Source of the DNA: Cyathus striatus
Lineage: Eukaryota > Basidiomycota > Agaricomycetes > Agaricales > Nidulariaceae
Direction of reading: 5' to 3'
NCBI GenBank assembly: GCA_025738555.1
Contig: JAOVFP010000018.1
Location: 3,162,001 to 3,226,000, forward strand
DNA length: 64,000 nucleotides
Every line of letters starts with the position of its first letter. Position 1 is the stretch's first letter. Of the stretch, positions 1 through 10,808 are shown piece after piece. A model generated the notes under the pieces. That model worked only from the letters and a program-made list of their open reading frames with translations. It had not been told where the DNA came from and searched no databases. Both the position numbers and the translations under genes were made by a program.

Positions 1-335
1 AAATTGTTATCGACCCCACGAAACCCCTTCCCCTGTCCTCTCGCGTGGCCCCTGCCCCCGCTGTGAATAGTGCTCCAGCTGCAAGGTCAGTCATATGGAT
101 GACTATTCAAGGATGAATGTCTTATTTCTCTAAAGGTCTGGAGTACGTGGACGTCGTGGAAGAGGTGGTCCCCGAAGGAACAACAGGGCGCCCAAGACGG
201 CTGCTGACCTCGATGCTGAGATGGAGGTACGACTAACTCTAGTTGTCTGTAGAATATCATCTAACTTCGTCATAGGATTATACTGGTAGCACTAACATGG
301 CTGCTGCTGCCCCCGCACCCGCTGCCGCAGCTTAA
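1..335 (+). CDS. Aly/REF-type mRNA export factor, 3' end (partial)
   Basis: This is the last part of a gene cut by the window edge. Three exons can be spliced: 1-85, 136-226 and 276-335 (stop TAA 333-335). The product ends in a Pro/Ala-rich stretch, an RGRRGRGG-type Arg/Gly box, and the motif LDAEMEDY, then an Ala/Pro tail. The LDxxMExY C-terminal helix following an RGG box is the hallmark of Aly/REF (Yra1/THOC4) adaptors. In that family it contacts the helicase UAP56/Sub2 and couples transcription and splicing to nuclear mRNA export. The RRM domain must lie upstream of the window. The match rests on the C-terminal motif alone; an unrelated RGG protein is possible but unlikely. Confidence 0.78.
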
Positions 336-513
336 GATATTATTTGATTCATCTTTCCTTTAGTGTGTTTCAATGTACATTTTTTTCTTGTCGTTTGCCG
401 CTACACTTTGCTATCATACCCCCTATTTCTTCTGCCTCTGATACGTCGTACGGGTTGTATTATTTAATGCATTCTATCCTTCGATCGCTGTTTCCGTTCA
501 GTTGTTAATGAGT

Positions 514-869
514 AGGGGAATTCAAAGTTGGCGTAACACGATACGCTACGGTGATTTCTGTATCGTTACTAAGGAGAACAATCGGCGATCAGTTCGGAGT
601 TTATAACATTGAGATAGTGCTGATAGGAACCACATCTTTTCACCTTACGAAAATATACATTTTATTAGATATATTGTCTAAACATAATAATATCTACACA
701 ACCTCCAAATTTTTAACGAGATATAGAGGTAGGAAAGAATAAAATTTAGTGAATGTGTATAGCGAAATTCTCCGTTTGAATATCCGATCACGGTTTTCGG
801 CAGGACTGTAGCGATTTGTCCGTAGCGACCGGTTGCAACGCTACAAAACAGCCAACTTTGAATTCCCCT
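514..869 (+). mobile_element. 356-bp MITE, copy 1
   Basis: The element begins AGGGGAATTCAAAGTTGGC and ends with the inverted complement GCCAACTTTGAATTCCCCT. AGT is repeated on both sides (511-513 and 870-872), consistent with a 3-bp target-site duplication. A second copy of exactly the same length lies at 36253-36608 in the other orientation. By eye the two differ at about 20 positions, mostly transitions, with no indel. There is no transposase, so it is a non-autonomous miniature element. A TA duplication with GGGGAATTC termini would also fit, but the 3-bp repeat holds in both copies. Confidence 0.85.
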
Positions 870-2257
870 AGTGTAAGTTGTCCCAAGTCTCAGTAAGTAC
901 CAAGTACAACGTACAACCATACGTTACCACTACAACTTGAGTACAATAGACTAGTCGAACCCGAATGTTGAATGTCGAACGGCCGTGAACCTCTTGCTTT
1001 ATTAGTTACATATATTTTTAAGTGCGTATACAAGGTACAATTACGCATCAGGAACTCAAGACCGTAGGTCCCGTTATAACTCGATGCGGATCTAAGGGTC
1101 GAAAATTCCCAAAATGGAATCGCACGTGATTGGTTTGCAGGCCAGTTTGACTCTGAGCGGTACCGTGGGCCTAGCACATGGAAGCGTGAATATCTTCTGG
1201 CGCGCGCGTTTATGTTTTCTACATAGATAGTCATACGTTGGATTTGGCAATAAAATATGTAGCAGACTTACAAGTATTGATACATAAGTATTGGTATTAA
1301 ATCTATGTTTTTCATTGTACTTAATGCGGCTAGAGATATTGAAGGCATAGTAGTAGAATATACTAAGGTCATGTTGCTTTCAAATAAAATACAAAACGAG
1401 ATTAATAGTGATAGCATTATATGTTGCAACTATACAGACTGAGAAAAATTATATTTATTTATGCACATCAGAAGTACAACTGGCTGAGTATTTACTACCT
1501 TGTTACGACGTACATATTGTAACTTTCTGGTGTCGTACTAGTACTTATTGTATGTATTGTCACGGTAGTAGTGAAAGTACAAAATTACTGTATGCTGTGG
1601 TCACGGTACGATACAAATTTTATAACAGACCTTTTAAGTAACATGTATTATGTAGTATACTTAACATACAAGCAAGATCCAAAATTATTTTAAGTATATC
1701 ATACTGGGTTTCACCTTTACAGATAGGTACAGTAGAAATAGCACTCAGATAAGATTACAAATCAAAGAAAAACCACATTTACCATCTCCTATCATGTGTT
1801 ACCGGCCGGTTACCAGTGAAGAAAGTGTAAAAAACGACCTGTACAAGCCTGTTCGTGAGCATCCTATGTAGTAAGCGCTTGTAAGCGCCTTCTTAGCTGT
1901 GCGAACTGGTTTGCTGATGGGCACGTGTTTCAGGGTCAACGCTAAGCGAGTTATAACAGGAGGCTATGGACTCCTCAATCCCCCTGAGGTAGTGGGCGAT
2001 GTCGCTTGTCGGCTTTACTTCTTTATTAGTTACATATATTTTTAAGTGCGCATACAAGGTACACTGCGTCATAAGAGAGTAGCACAATATTATGGTTGCT
2101 AACGTTTGCTATATGATTGCTCATGATAACTACGACAATAATCCTCGAACCGTATAACTGTGATAATACCTTGATATCGCAAATCACACCCCAGCTAAAT
2201 ATCTTTACAGAAAAGAAAAGAAAATGAAGTAAAGCATATTTGTATGTACTAACTGAT
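870..2257. other. Gene-free AT-rich interval with a 43-bp direct repeat
   Basis: No coding exon pattern is seen. A 43-bp segment at 997-1039 recurs in the same orientation at 2021-2063 with one mismatch; both contain TTAGTTACATATATTTTTAA. The first 70 bp hold short GTAC-containing repeats. The interval may be the remains of a mobile element ended by these repeats, but no terminal inverted repeat or target duplication was found. The 3' untranslated region of OYE1 should end near 2230. Confidence 0.5.
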
Positions 2258-3839
2258 CTAATATGTAGCCTCAGGATAGTCTGTGTAACCCACGGCCAAA
2301 TCCTTCTCGGCCTTGCCCCACTGCAAATGAGGAATATCAGGATAATTGTCTAATGGCTTGCCGTGCTCTACACGCTTAGCAAGGTCCGGGTGGGTGATCC
2401 AGTTGAATCCAATAGCGATGGCATCAACTTTTTCGGAGGAGACCAAGGTAGCGCCTTCTTCAGGCGTGACATCGGCATTCACAAAGACCTTAGAACTCTT
2501 GATCAGGTGAGCATATGATTCGAGGACATCGTGCTGTGTAGCACGGGTCTTGCCTATAGATTGGGATGGTTAAATTTTACAAATTTAGATGATGATGAAA
2601 AGACCACTGACCATCGATAACGGGATCAGTCTTTGCAGAGTACCTCACGAGTTCAATGTAAGAGAGACTGAGTTTGTCGGCTTCTTTGATGAAATACGAA
2701 AATGTTTCTAACGTGTCCTCGAGGGACATTCTATACAAGAATTAGATTACACCTGAAGCAAAATATTCAGAAGCTTCGAACGTACCCAACATCATTGTAG
2801 CCACCGGCTGGGCTCAGTTTGATAGAAACATCATTACCAAATACTTCCTTGACGGCTTTAATGACTTCCAGCCCAAACCTGCTACGGTTTTCTGCGCTGC
2901 CACCCCACTGATCAGTGCGCTGGTTAGCACCGTTATCCAGAAATTGAGCGATGAGATAGCCATTAGCTCCATGCACTATGGTGTTTGATTAGCATATATC
3001 AGCAATTATCGGGCTCACTGAACGCACATTCAGCACCGTCGAATCCAGCTTCCTTGGCAAGCACAGCAGCATCTTTGAATAACTTTACCAGAGTCCAAGG
3101 GTCTTCAACTGCAGTAGGCTGTAGCACAGGTTTGAGCTACCGGGAACGAAAACATCTGAAGTGGATGGAACTTACGGTCACATATCCAGGCTCGCCAGGG
3201 ATATGCCTAAAACGACCACCTCGGGCGGAGATAGCGGAGGGGGCATATACGGGCTACAAAGGTAAGCGCGAGAAAGTAGTTTTTAGTCCAGAGCAAGCTC
3301 ACCACTCCAGCAAGCTTTTGTTCTGGAGCATCAGGGTGCGAAACGCGCCCAACTAGGAAATAAGGATCGTAAAAATCTTAGACGGTCCTTTAATAGCGAT
3401 TACGACTCACGATGCCAGAGCTATTCACAAGCAAAAAGTTTAGTAACATCATGATCGGAGTATCTGGTAGGTAGGAGTACAAACCTGGACGTAAATCTTG
3501 GCGCCTTCAGCATGGACAGCATCGACGATTTCTTTCCATGCTACAGCTTGTTCTGAGTTCCAAATGCCTGGAGCATGGGGCCATTCAGATCTAGGACATG
3601 GATCAATATAACAAGAGGGCAAAGTAAGTAAAATTGTACCCCTGTCGCGTAACCAACGTGCCCTCAGTGACAATGAGACTAGCTCCACCGCGAGCACGCT
3701 GGACATAGTACTCCTTCATAATGTTGTTGGGAATGGTTCCAGGAGCACGGTTCCTCGTCAGAGCTGTCATTGTGATACGGTTACGAAGTGTAACCGAACC
3801 AAGCTTGAGAGGGGTGAAAAGTGCAGAAGTAGCAGACAT
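2258..3839 (-). CDS. Old Yellow Enzyme family NAD(P)H:flavin ene-reductase (OYE1)
   Basis: Nine exons can be spliced in phase: 3839-3640, 3590-3485, 3420-3411 (10 nt), 3352-3303, 3253-3176, 3118-3028, 2975-2786, 2730-2612 and 2553-2258. They give 379 residues, the usual family length. The product is an FMN-binding TIM barrel that reduces activated C=C bonds with NAD(P)H in the cytosol. Visible signatures are the N-terminal FTPLKLGSVTLRNR, TALTRNRAP, LWHLGRVSHP, GGRFRHIPGEPG, the active-site run HGANGYL (substrate-binding His and Asn plus proton-donor Tyr), QWGGSAENRSRF, and AIGFNWITHPDLAKRV near the C-terminus. A TATA box lies about 75 bp upstream of the ATG. It is the only one of the four local copies with the full H/N/Y triad. 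The physiological substrate cannot be read from sequence. Confidence 0.92.
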
Positions 3840-3912
3840 AATTGTTAAGACGGTTTGTGGAGTGATGAGAGAAGAATAGCTGTTGGTTTACTAGTTGAGG
3901 CATTTCCTGCAG

Positions 3913-3921
3913 CCTTTTATA
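3913..3921 (-). promoter_or_regulatory. TATA box of OYE1
   Basis: TATAAAAGG on the minus strand, about 75 bp upstream of the OYE1 ATG. It lies in a stretch (CCAGTGGTATAAAAGGC) that is also present upstream of the neighbouring pseudogene, so the promoter was duplicated together with the gene. Confidence 0.65.
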
Positions 3922-5088
3922 CCACTGGCCTGACAGATGTGTGCGTAACGAGGCTCCATGAAAGTCAGCTGAAAGTCCTTATTCATCTTCTACGTTATAT
4001 CGCTTATCTGGTGATTGACTGATCAGCCTGTCGAAGAACAAGATTGGAATAAGAGCGCTTTAATGTGCCATCCCGGCTGAGACCGCGACTCCTCTTTTGA
4101 CCAGGAAGATCTTCTGGCATATTTCTATGTAATGACAGGTCATCGAATACCTGGATGCGAAGAGTTATACCAGAAGTAGAACGGCATTGGAAAGATTTAC
4201 AGCAGCTTAAGCAAGTTGCTCAGTAATCTTGTGGGAAATCAAATCCTTATTTTGACGAAAGCTTTAGAAGTAAACAGATGATATTGTCATTTCGCATCAG
4301 TCAACCACATGTGGCTTACGCGACACGCGTAGTGCTATGTAAGCCTTGAGCGTACCTATATAAATATAAGTACTTGTAAAATGACTTCTTTTGAATCATC
4401 ATAGCTGCTGAGTAGAATGTCTTGCATACGTGGCACCGAAATTGGTTTCAATTTTGAGTTGTCTTTAACTTCTTGAAGTAGCTGAGGATGTAACCGACCC
4501 CAACAAGACCCCAACTTTGCCCCAACTTCACAGTTCTAAAGTATTTCCTCGTAAGGAATCTAAATTAATCAGCCCACATTTGAATCCAAACTCACATATC
4601 AGTATTATTAAACCATTTTCTGGAAGTAGATGGACCCACACGAGATGTAGGTGTACAGGGCTCTACATGCATCCGAATCGATGCAAGCGGTAGGTACGCA
4701 ACTTGATCGACGCCGTTGTAGCCCGTTATTCGGCTAAGTCTTTTACGTACAAACATGGCGTTGTCCTCACAAGTACATATTCGCAAACAAAAGATCCCGA
4801 AAACCATTTCATGCATGAACAGATGAATGGTACCGGTAAGCTCCCGACTAAACCCATGGTAGAAATGATTCATAACAGCTCTGCATAACACAAAATATAT
4901 TCCTTCAGAAATAAAAATTAATCACAAAACTCTTGAAGCAGTTATAATCAAGTTATAATACTTAGTTGCGTTCTAGTATATAAATTGTCTAAATTGTCAA
5001 TACTAAGTATTTAGTCCGGTAAATAGTTCCACAAAAATCAAGAGTTAAATTAATACTAGCAATCTGAATGGTATATATGCTAGCTGAT
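3922..5088. other. Spacer between OYE1 and the OYE pseudogene, part of a duplicated block
   Basis: No gene is recognised. Patches resemble the region upstream of the pseudogene: 4741-4790 matches 7861-7910 (shared AAGTACATATTCGCAAACA core), and sequence near 4250-4310 resembles 7085-7130. The OYE unit therefore seems to have been duplicated in tandem with more than 1 kb of upstream DNA. Short open frames here have no exon-like support. Confidence 0.45.
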
Positions 5089-6636
5089 CTAATAGGTAGC
5101 TTCGGGATAAGTGGTATAACCGACAGCCAACTCCTCGTCTTTGCCCCACTGCAAGTGAAGAATATCAGGGTAGTTATCTAATGGCTTGCCGTGCTGTACG
5201 CGCTTTGCAACATCCGGATAGGTGATCCAGTTCAAGCCGACAGCAATGGCGTCCACTTTTCCAGAAGACACTAAGAAAGCGCCTTCTTCAGGGGTAACAT
5301 CGACGTTCATGAAGATTTTGGAGTTCTTGATGAGGGGGGAGTAGGTCTCGAAGATATCATGTGGTGTCGCACGCCCCTTGCCTATAGATTAAATCGATTA
5401 AGTTTCTGTGATATTTATATGGTGAGAGGTGACTAACCATCGACAACAGTATCAAACTTCGCAGAGTATCTCATGAGCTTGATGTAGGAGAGTCCAATTT
5501 TATCGGCTTCCTTGATGAAATACGAATAGGTTTCGATGGTATCTGCGGGGGGCATCCTGCAGAGGTGTTAGTCGTCAAGTAATAAATTTAAATCTGTTGC
5601 ATGTACCTAACATAGTTATAGCCGCTGGCAGGGCTCAATTTGATAGAAACATTCTCCCCGAATACTTCCTTGACGGCTTTGATGGCTTCGAGCCCAAATC
5701 TACTTCGGTTTTCTGCGCTTCCACCACACTTATCAGTGCGTTTGTTAGCTCCGTTGTCGAGGAATTGAGTAATGAGGTGGCCGTTGACTCCATGTGCTGT
5801 AATATAAGGATTAGCTTATATCAACCGCTACTCTCGATTATCTGAACCTACATTCGACACCATCGAATCCAGCCTCCTTAGCGATTACAGCAGCGTCCTT
5901 GTATAATTTGATGAGAGTCCAAGGATCTTCAACTGCAGTAGGCTGTAGGACAATTTAAGTTACTAGGAATGAGAATACTGATGAATTAAACTTACATTCA
6001 TGTATCCGGGCTCTCCAGGGAGGTGCCTGAAGCGACCACCTTGTGCAGCGACAGTGGATGGAGCGTATACGGGCTATTATGAAGTTGGGCTTAGTACGAG
6101 AAAGTAACCTTTAGGATAGAACAGGCTCACCACTCCAGCAAGCTTCTGCTCTGGAGCATCAGGGTGGGACACGCGCCCAACTAAGAAAGGAGAAAGTAAA
6201 AAACCCAGACGGTCTATTAATATTTAATAACAATGCAGGATGCCAGAGCTATAAGACAACGTGGTCAGTGACATGAGAGAGCTGCATGAAAAACAATTAC
6301 AAACCTGGGCGTAAATCTTGGATCCTTCTGCGTGGACAGCATCAACAATCTTCTTTCATCCTGCGGCTTGCTCCGAGTTCCAAATGCCTAGAGCATGTGG
6401 CCATTCAGTTCTACGGATCGGTTTAAAATATTGATAAGCAAGAAGAAAGATGTGTCGTACTCTTGACGCGTAACTAACGCGCCTTCGCAGACGATTAGGC
6501 CCGCGCCGCCGCAGGCACGTTGGACATAATATTCCTTCATGATATCGCTGGGAATAGTGCCGGGAGCACGATTCCTCGTCAAAGCAGACATGGTGATACG
6601 ATTACGAATTGTAACAAAACCAAGCTTGAGAGGCAC
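5089..6636 (-). pseudogene. Old Yellow Enzyme pseudogene
   Basis: The sequence follows OYE1 exon by exon, but at least three lesions are visible. (1) The first codons including ATG are missing: the similarity starts at PLKLGFVTIRNR, where the codon in the ATG-equivalent place is GTG (6634-6636). (2) In the second exon the TGG of the WKEIVDAVH block is TGA, giving a stop about 40 bases into that exon. (3) The 10-nt microexon (sense CTCTGGCATC) is followed by CT instead of a GT donor. The active-site run is HGVNGHL, so the proton-donor Tyr is His, and QWGG has become KCGG. The promoter TATA box survives. Function is very unlikely. Confidence 0.9.
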
Positions 6637-6694
6637 TGTTGAGCGAGAATAGGAGGATCAGCTGTTTGCTTGCCAATTGAATCATTGCTTGGTG

Positions 6695-6703
6695 CCTTTT
6701 ATA
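6695..6703 (-). promoter_or_regulatory. TATA box retained upstream of the OYE pseudogene
   Basis: TATAAAAGG on the minus strand within the same context as the OYE1 TATA box. The pseudogene may still be transcribed. Confidence 0.5.
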
Positions 6704-7223
6704 CCACTGGCATGCCGTGGGTAGTAAGAAGACGCGTACTACAGTAGCAAGTCTTCAGAGTTCTGAAATTCTTATTCATCCCCTACGTTATTTCGCTTAC
6801 CCAGTTGACTGACTGATCAACTTGTCGGAGACCAAGAGTGGTTTAGGGTAATGGCTCCGCTGATCATCCGACCCGTATGTCTCGCTGACCCTTCTTAGAT
6901 CTCTGTAGACGCGGGTCGTATGTAATAAAAGTAGGCCATATAACATACAGGTGTTGTTGTGGATACAACACGAGAATAATCTCTTCAGTAAAGTTGTTTT
7001 CAAAGTTGTTTCAAAGATGACCTGAAAACAAAAGTTAAGTAGCTGCTTGGTAATAAGTGTTAGCCGACCAAACGAACCCCTCATTTTGGCAAAAGCTTCG
7101 AATGTAAATAAATGTCATTTCATCTGACTCATGGGTCGAGCACTGATCATACTGGTAAGTTGAACTCAAGTTGAACTTCTGGAGGTACGCGTAAGCGCCT
7201 GTTAAGCGAACAGGTACTTACTA

Positions 7224-7373
7224 CAGTCGAACCCCTCTTATTCCATACGGGTCGGTGGACCTACCAGCGTATGGCTTTCGTAAATTATGGCTTTTGAGGG
7301 GTATTCTTGGCCCTAAAAATCAAATTGGTGGACCAAGACTTGTATGGGTTATGGGATAAGAGGGGTTCGACTG
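7224..7373. mobile_element. 150-bp pogo/Tc1-mariner-type MITE
   Basis: Terminal inverted repeats of about 24 bp start CAGTCGAACCCCTCTTAT at both ends, with one mismatch within the next six bases. The element is flanked by TA on each side (7222-7223 and 7374-7375). A TIR beginning CAGT plus a TA duplication is what pogo-like members of the Tc1/mariner superfamily leave. Inner inverted GGTGGACC boxes are also present. There is no coding capacity. It lies about 600 bp upstream of the OYE pseudogene. Confidence 0.85.
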
Positions 7374-9142
7374 TATTACTTATACGTAGCGACATACAGG
7401 TAAGACTGCTTTCTAATCATCTTCGTAGTTCTCAACACCAAAATTTTACAGAAACTAGTATGTAACCGACAGCTAAATACATGTCTCGAACGACTGTATT
7501 TAGTACATTGCGATGAGGCTGCGCCGTATTGATTTGGTATTCAGCGGAAGTCATCGGTTGTCACCTGCTTAGCTGAAGCCTCATCCATCTCACGAGTCAC
7601 GAATAATTGAATCATCTTACGATATCACACCTGCGTTTTCATAGATGTTATCTAAATTGATCACTCAAGGACATCGCATGCTAGCATCGCGATGCTCTAG
7701 GAGATGAAATCCATATGAGACGAGCGAGGCATCTCCAGGGGCTGTACTCGCATGGGGAGAACTCGATGAAGATCGAAGATACTACTTAGTACGAGCACAA
7801 CCGTCTCGATCGATATCGCTGAAGCTGAAGTCTAACCGTGCAGTACGTCTTGATCAATACCAACATGTTACATGGCGTTGGTGGTAAAAGTACATATTCG
7901 CAAACACAAAACACAGCGCCAATTGGCTTGTTGCTTGAGGCTCAAGATACTTTGTTCATTTTATGCCAAAACAAGTAACTTCACAAGTCCTGTCACCGCT
8001 TGGTCACCGTAAACGAACTCTCTCCTGCGCGCTTATTTTTCAATTCCTATACATCGGCTATAGCCATAAGCTACGCAGAGGATCTCTATTCTGTACACTG
8101 GTACAAAGACTAAGCAGCACAAAAACGGCGTGTGTGAGTTCATTCGAGATTCACTCTAGTATTCACCTGAATTACTACCTTAGAACAAGTCGTTAATTCT
8201 GGTATTCCAGAACACTAACATTGGAGACACATGCTTAAGGTCATTTCGAGCCCGTGCAATAGTTATAGGGCCCGATCAAAAGTCCCTATGTCAGAGACAA
8301 CGACGGACGGTTCTGCGACTGCAAAACTCTGGTGTGTTCTAAATGGCTCCCGAAGACCTGTCCTGTGACCCGGTCAGGAATTGCTCATACCTCCATTCCT
8401 CGACTGAAATTTGTCGGAAGCGAAACCATTTTGAACTTCGTGGCCTCGGAACTGGGTCATACTACATTGTTACTAACTGAATGACGCGGTCCCCCAGCAT
8501 GCGTATACAGTCTGGGCTTATTTGGTGATACTTGTAAAAATAGTGGCAGTTGTTCCGTATCCGAGGTACTGAATAGACTTGCAAAGCTTCTTGCGAAGTA
8601 CAGCCGTCGTCAGACCGTCGTCCCAGGCAACCACAAACGACCACGCTATCCACCACTATGTTTTCCAGTGTCATCCTTCGCCCCGGTCGAGCGGGATAGT
8701 ACGTGCTTCTTAGTTATCCCGAAAATGATCCAACCAAGTAAGCGTCCTTCTGTTCTCACCCCGCAAATGTGGGGACACAAGCCTCGACGTCTCTATAAAT
8801 CTCAAACCTCCATTATCCAGGTCTGCTAACTGACTTCATGTAAATATTACCTGGAGAGGAGTATATTTGACTGTTAATACTGGTTTTCGTGCATTAACAA
8901 TTGAAGAAGCTTGGAGCTGGAAAAACAGGAAAATTCACGGGTATATGCGTCAGCTTTGTCCGCTTATCGGCTGACTGGAAGCAAAGATCGTGTATTCTTG
9001 GACGATTCAGCACTGGTCACTTGCCTCGGAGTCAAGAACTGAAGAGATTTTTTTTTTTTTTTTCGGGCAAGGATAAAAAGGAGACCTGCTCGAGATCTTT
9101 ATTCTCCGTGTCGACTGAGTTTCGTCTTTCAGATCCTCCAAG
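7374..9142. other. Gene-free interval and AA9 upstream region
   Basis: No gene is recognised between the MITE and the AA9 gene. Features near the right end include CTATAAAT at about 8793-8800 (a candidate TATA element) and GTGGGG near 8770, which fits the SYGGRG consensus of CreA-type carbon-catabolite repressors. A T16-T17 tract lies at about 9048-9063. The distance from the TATA-like site to the ATG (about 340 bp) would mean a long leader or a 5' untranslated intron. Confidence 0.4.
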
Positions 9143-10323
9143 ATGTTCGACAGCAGAATCCTCCTGGCTCTCGTGTTGTGTTTGACCTCTCTCGTGTCAT
9201 CGCACTGTACGTACCTCTATACCACCAAGGTTTCATTGTTAACACGAATGTAGACACATTCCCCTCTCTTGTTCTTAGCGGAGCTGCGACGGCGGATTGG
9301 CAGTACGTCAGACGTACTAACAACTACAACACCCAGTCCCCTGTTTGTTCAATTTACGTTCTAAGTGTTGGATCGGAATTAATGCTTCAATACAGGTTAC
9401 AGATGTCACCAGCGCAGACTTCAGGTGCTATACTTCCCAGACCAGTGCAACTGCTCAGACGGCTACCATCGCTGCGGGTTCAACACTTGGTATCAACAGC
9501 GATGGTAACATGTACCACCCTGGTGTACGTTTGGACGGTTAATATGAAGTTATGATTCTGACTTATTGCCCTACCAAGGTTGTAAACGTATACATGGCTA
9601 AGGCCCCATCGAATGTCACTTCATGGGATGGCAGCGGCACTGTTTGGTTTAAGGTAAGTTTGATCAGTAAGTGGTCGATCCAGCGGAAATTTACGGTATT
9701 TCACAGGTTTACCAAATTTCAGCGGTTACCAACGGCGGATCGTCGATCTCTTTCCCAGCTCAAAGTAAGTCGAAAGGTTTAAAAAATTATTCCTCTTTTC
9801 TGATGAAAATGAATCAGACCAAGTTGGTGTTTCATTCACCGTTCCTCGCGCCCTCCCTTCTGGCCAATACCTCGTGCGCATGGAGCAGATCGCTTTGCAC
9901 ACGGCGTCTACCTTCCAAGGAGGTGAGCTAATACTCAACCAAGGAACATACATTTGTTGATCGTATTATAGCGCAATTCTACCTCAGCTGTGGTCAAATC
10001 AACGTAACTGGTGGAGGAAGTGGTACTCCGGGCCCTCTTGTTGCTATTCCCGGCGTCTACACCGGCAGGGTCAGAGTAACTTTAGATTGAGTTAATTTGA
10101 GAAACTTACCTTTACTATATACCTTATTATAGGAGCCCGGAATCATGTTGAACATCTACTACCGTTCGTGTCCCTCATTCTTCTCTTACTCACGTTTGCC
10201 TTACTCCTTATCTTTTCATAGCTGTCCCCGCTACCTATACTCAACCTGGACCTGTACGTGATGACACGATTATCTGGCGTAAGCCTTCGCTAACGAGCTT
10301 TGCAGGCTGTCTGGAGCGGCTGA
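9143..10323 (+). CDS. AA9 lytic polysaccharide monooxygenase (secreted)
   Basis: Ten exons splice in phase: 9143-9206, 9254-9342, 9396-9524, 9579-9653, 9707-9764, 9818-9922, 9972-10069, 10133-10163, 10222-10253 and 10306-10323, giving 232 residues. A signal peptide ends ...TSLVSS, so the mature protein starts with His ([11 protein letters not shown]), the N-terminal half of the copper histidine brace. The second brace His is in NMYHPG. The Gln and Tyr of the [11 protein letters not shown] motif supply the outer-sphere and axial residues. [16 protein letters not shown] and [17 protein letters not shown] are classic AA9 blocks. The enzyme oxidatively cleaves cellulose or related glucans outside the cell with a reductant and O2/H2O2. 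It ends PGPAVWSG with no linker or carb-binding module. Confidence 0.95.
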
Positions 10324-10808
10324 GAAAGACGTCTTCATCCCGAGGACATGGTGATCAGCGTGCCGGTGGCTGCTATCTATGGGGCACGATGCCTACGATA
10401 AGACGTACTTACGATTCATATCCTTCTCCGAGCTGTAGCATGTATTATTATTTCTGAATTCAAGATTCACATTTCTTCGAACTTTTCGGACGTACAGATA
10501 AGAAAACCCTAGCCCATGTTATACGTATAAGGCAACCTCGTTTCCGACTCGGATAGTTACCGGTCCGTAAGTTGTATGCAAAGAGCTGTGAAGGCTCTGT
10601 ACCTGCATGTTTATAACCGCTTTCATTTAAATCCACGACGCAGATGTACTTCATCATGGTAGCCATGGTCACAGAGTGGAGGATTTTAGATCTCTGTCCG
10701 AAATGACTTGATTCCAACGTATAATTACACCTATCTGGTAGTTTAAGATTAAATGCTATGCTCCCGGAAAGAAATAATATAGAGGACGCAAAACATGTTC
10801 GCGGCGAT
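10324..10808. other. Convergent 3' intergenic region
   Basis: Between the AA9 stop and the stop of the E2-binding protein gene on the other strand. No exon signal or repeat is seen; it should hold both 3' untranslated regions. Confidence 0.5.

Noticed and set aside
4592..4891. Overlapping 99- and 61-codon frames on opposite strands between the OYE copies
   Set aside because: No splice signals or similarity to known proteins; the area is part of a duplicated non-coding block.
7222..7375. GGTTCGA-type words suggesting a tRNA T-arm
   Set aside because: They belong to the terminal inverted repeats of the pogo-like MITE; no cloverleaf can be drawn.
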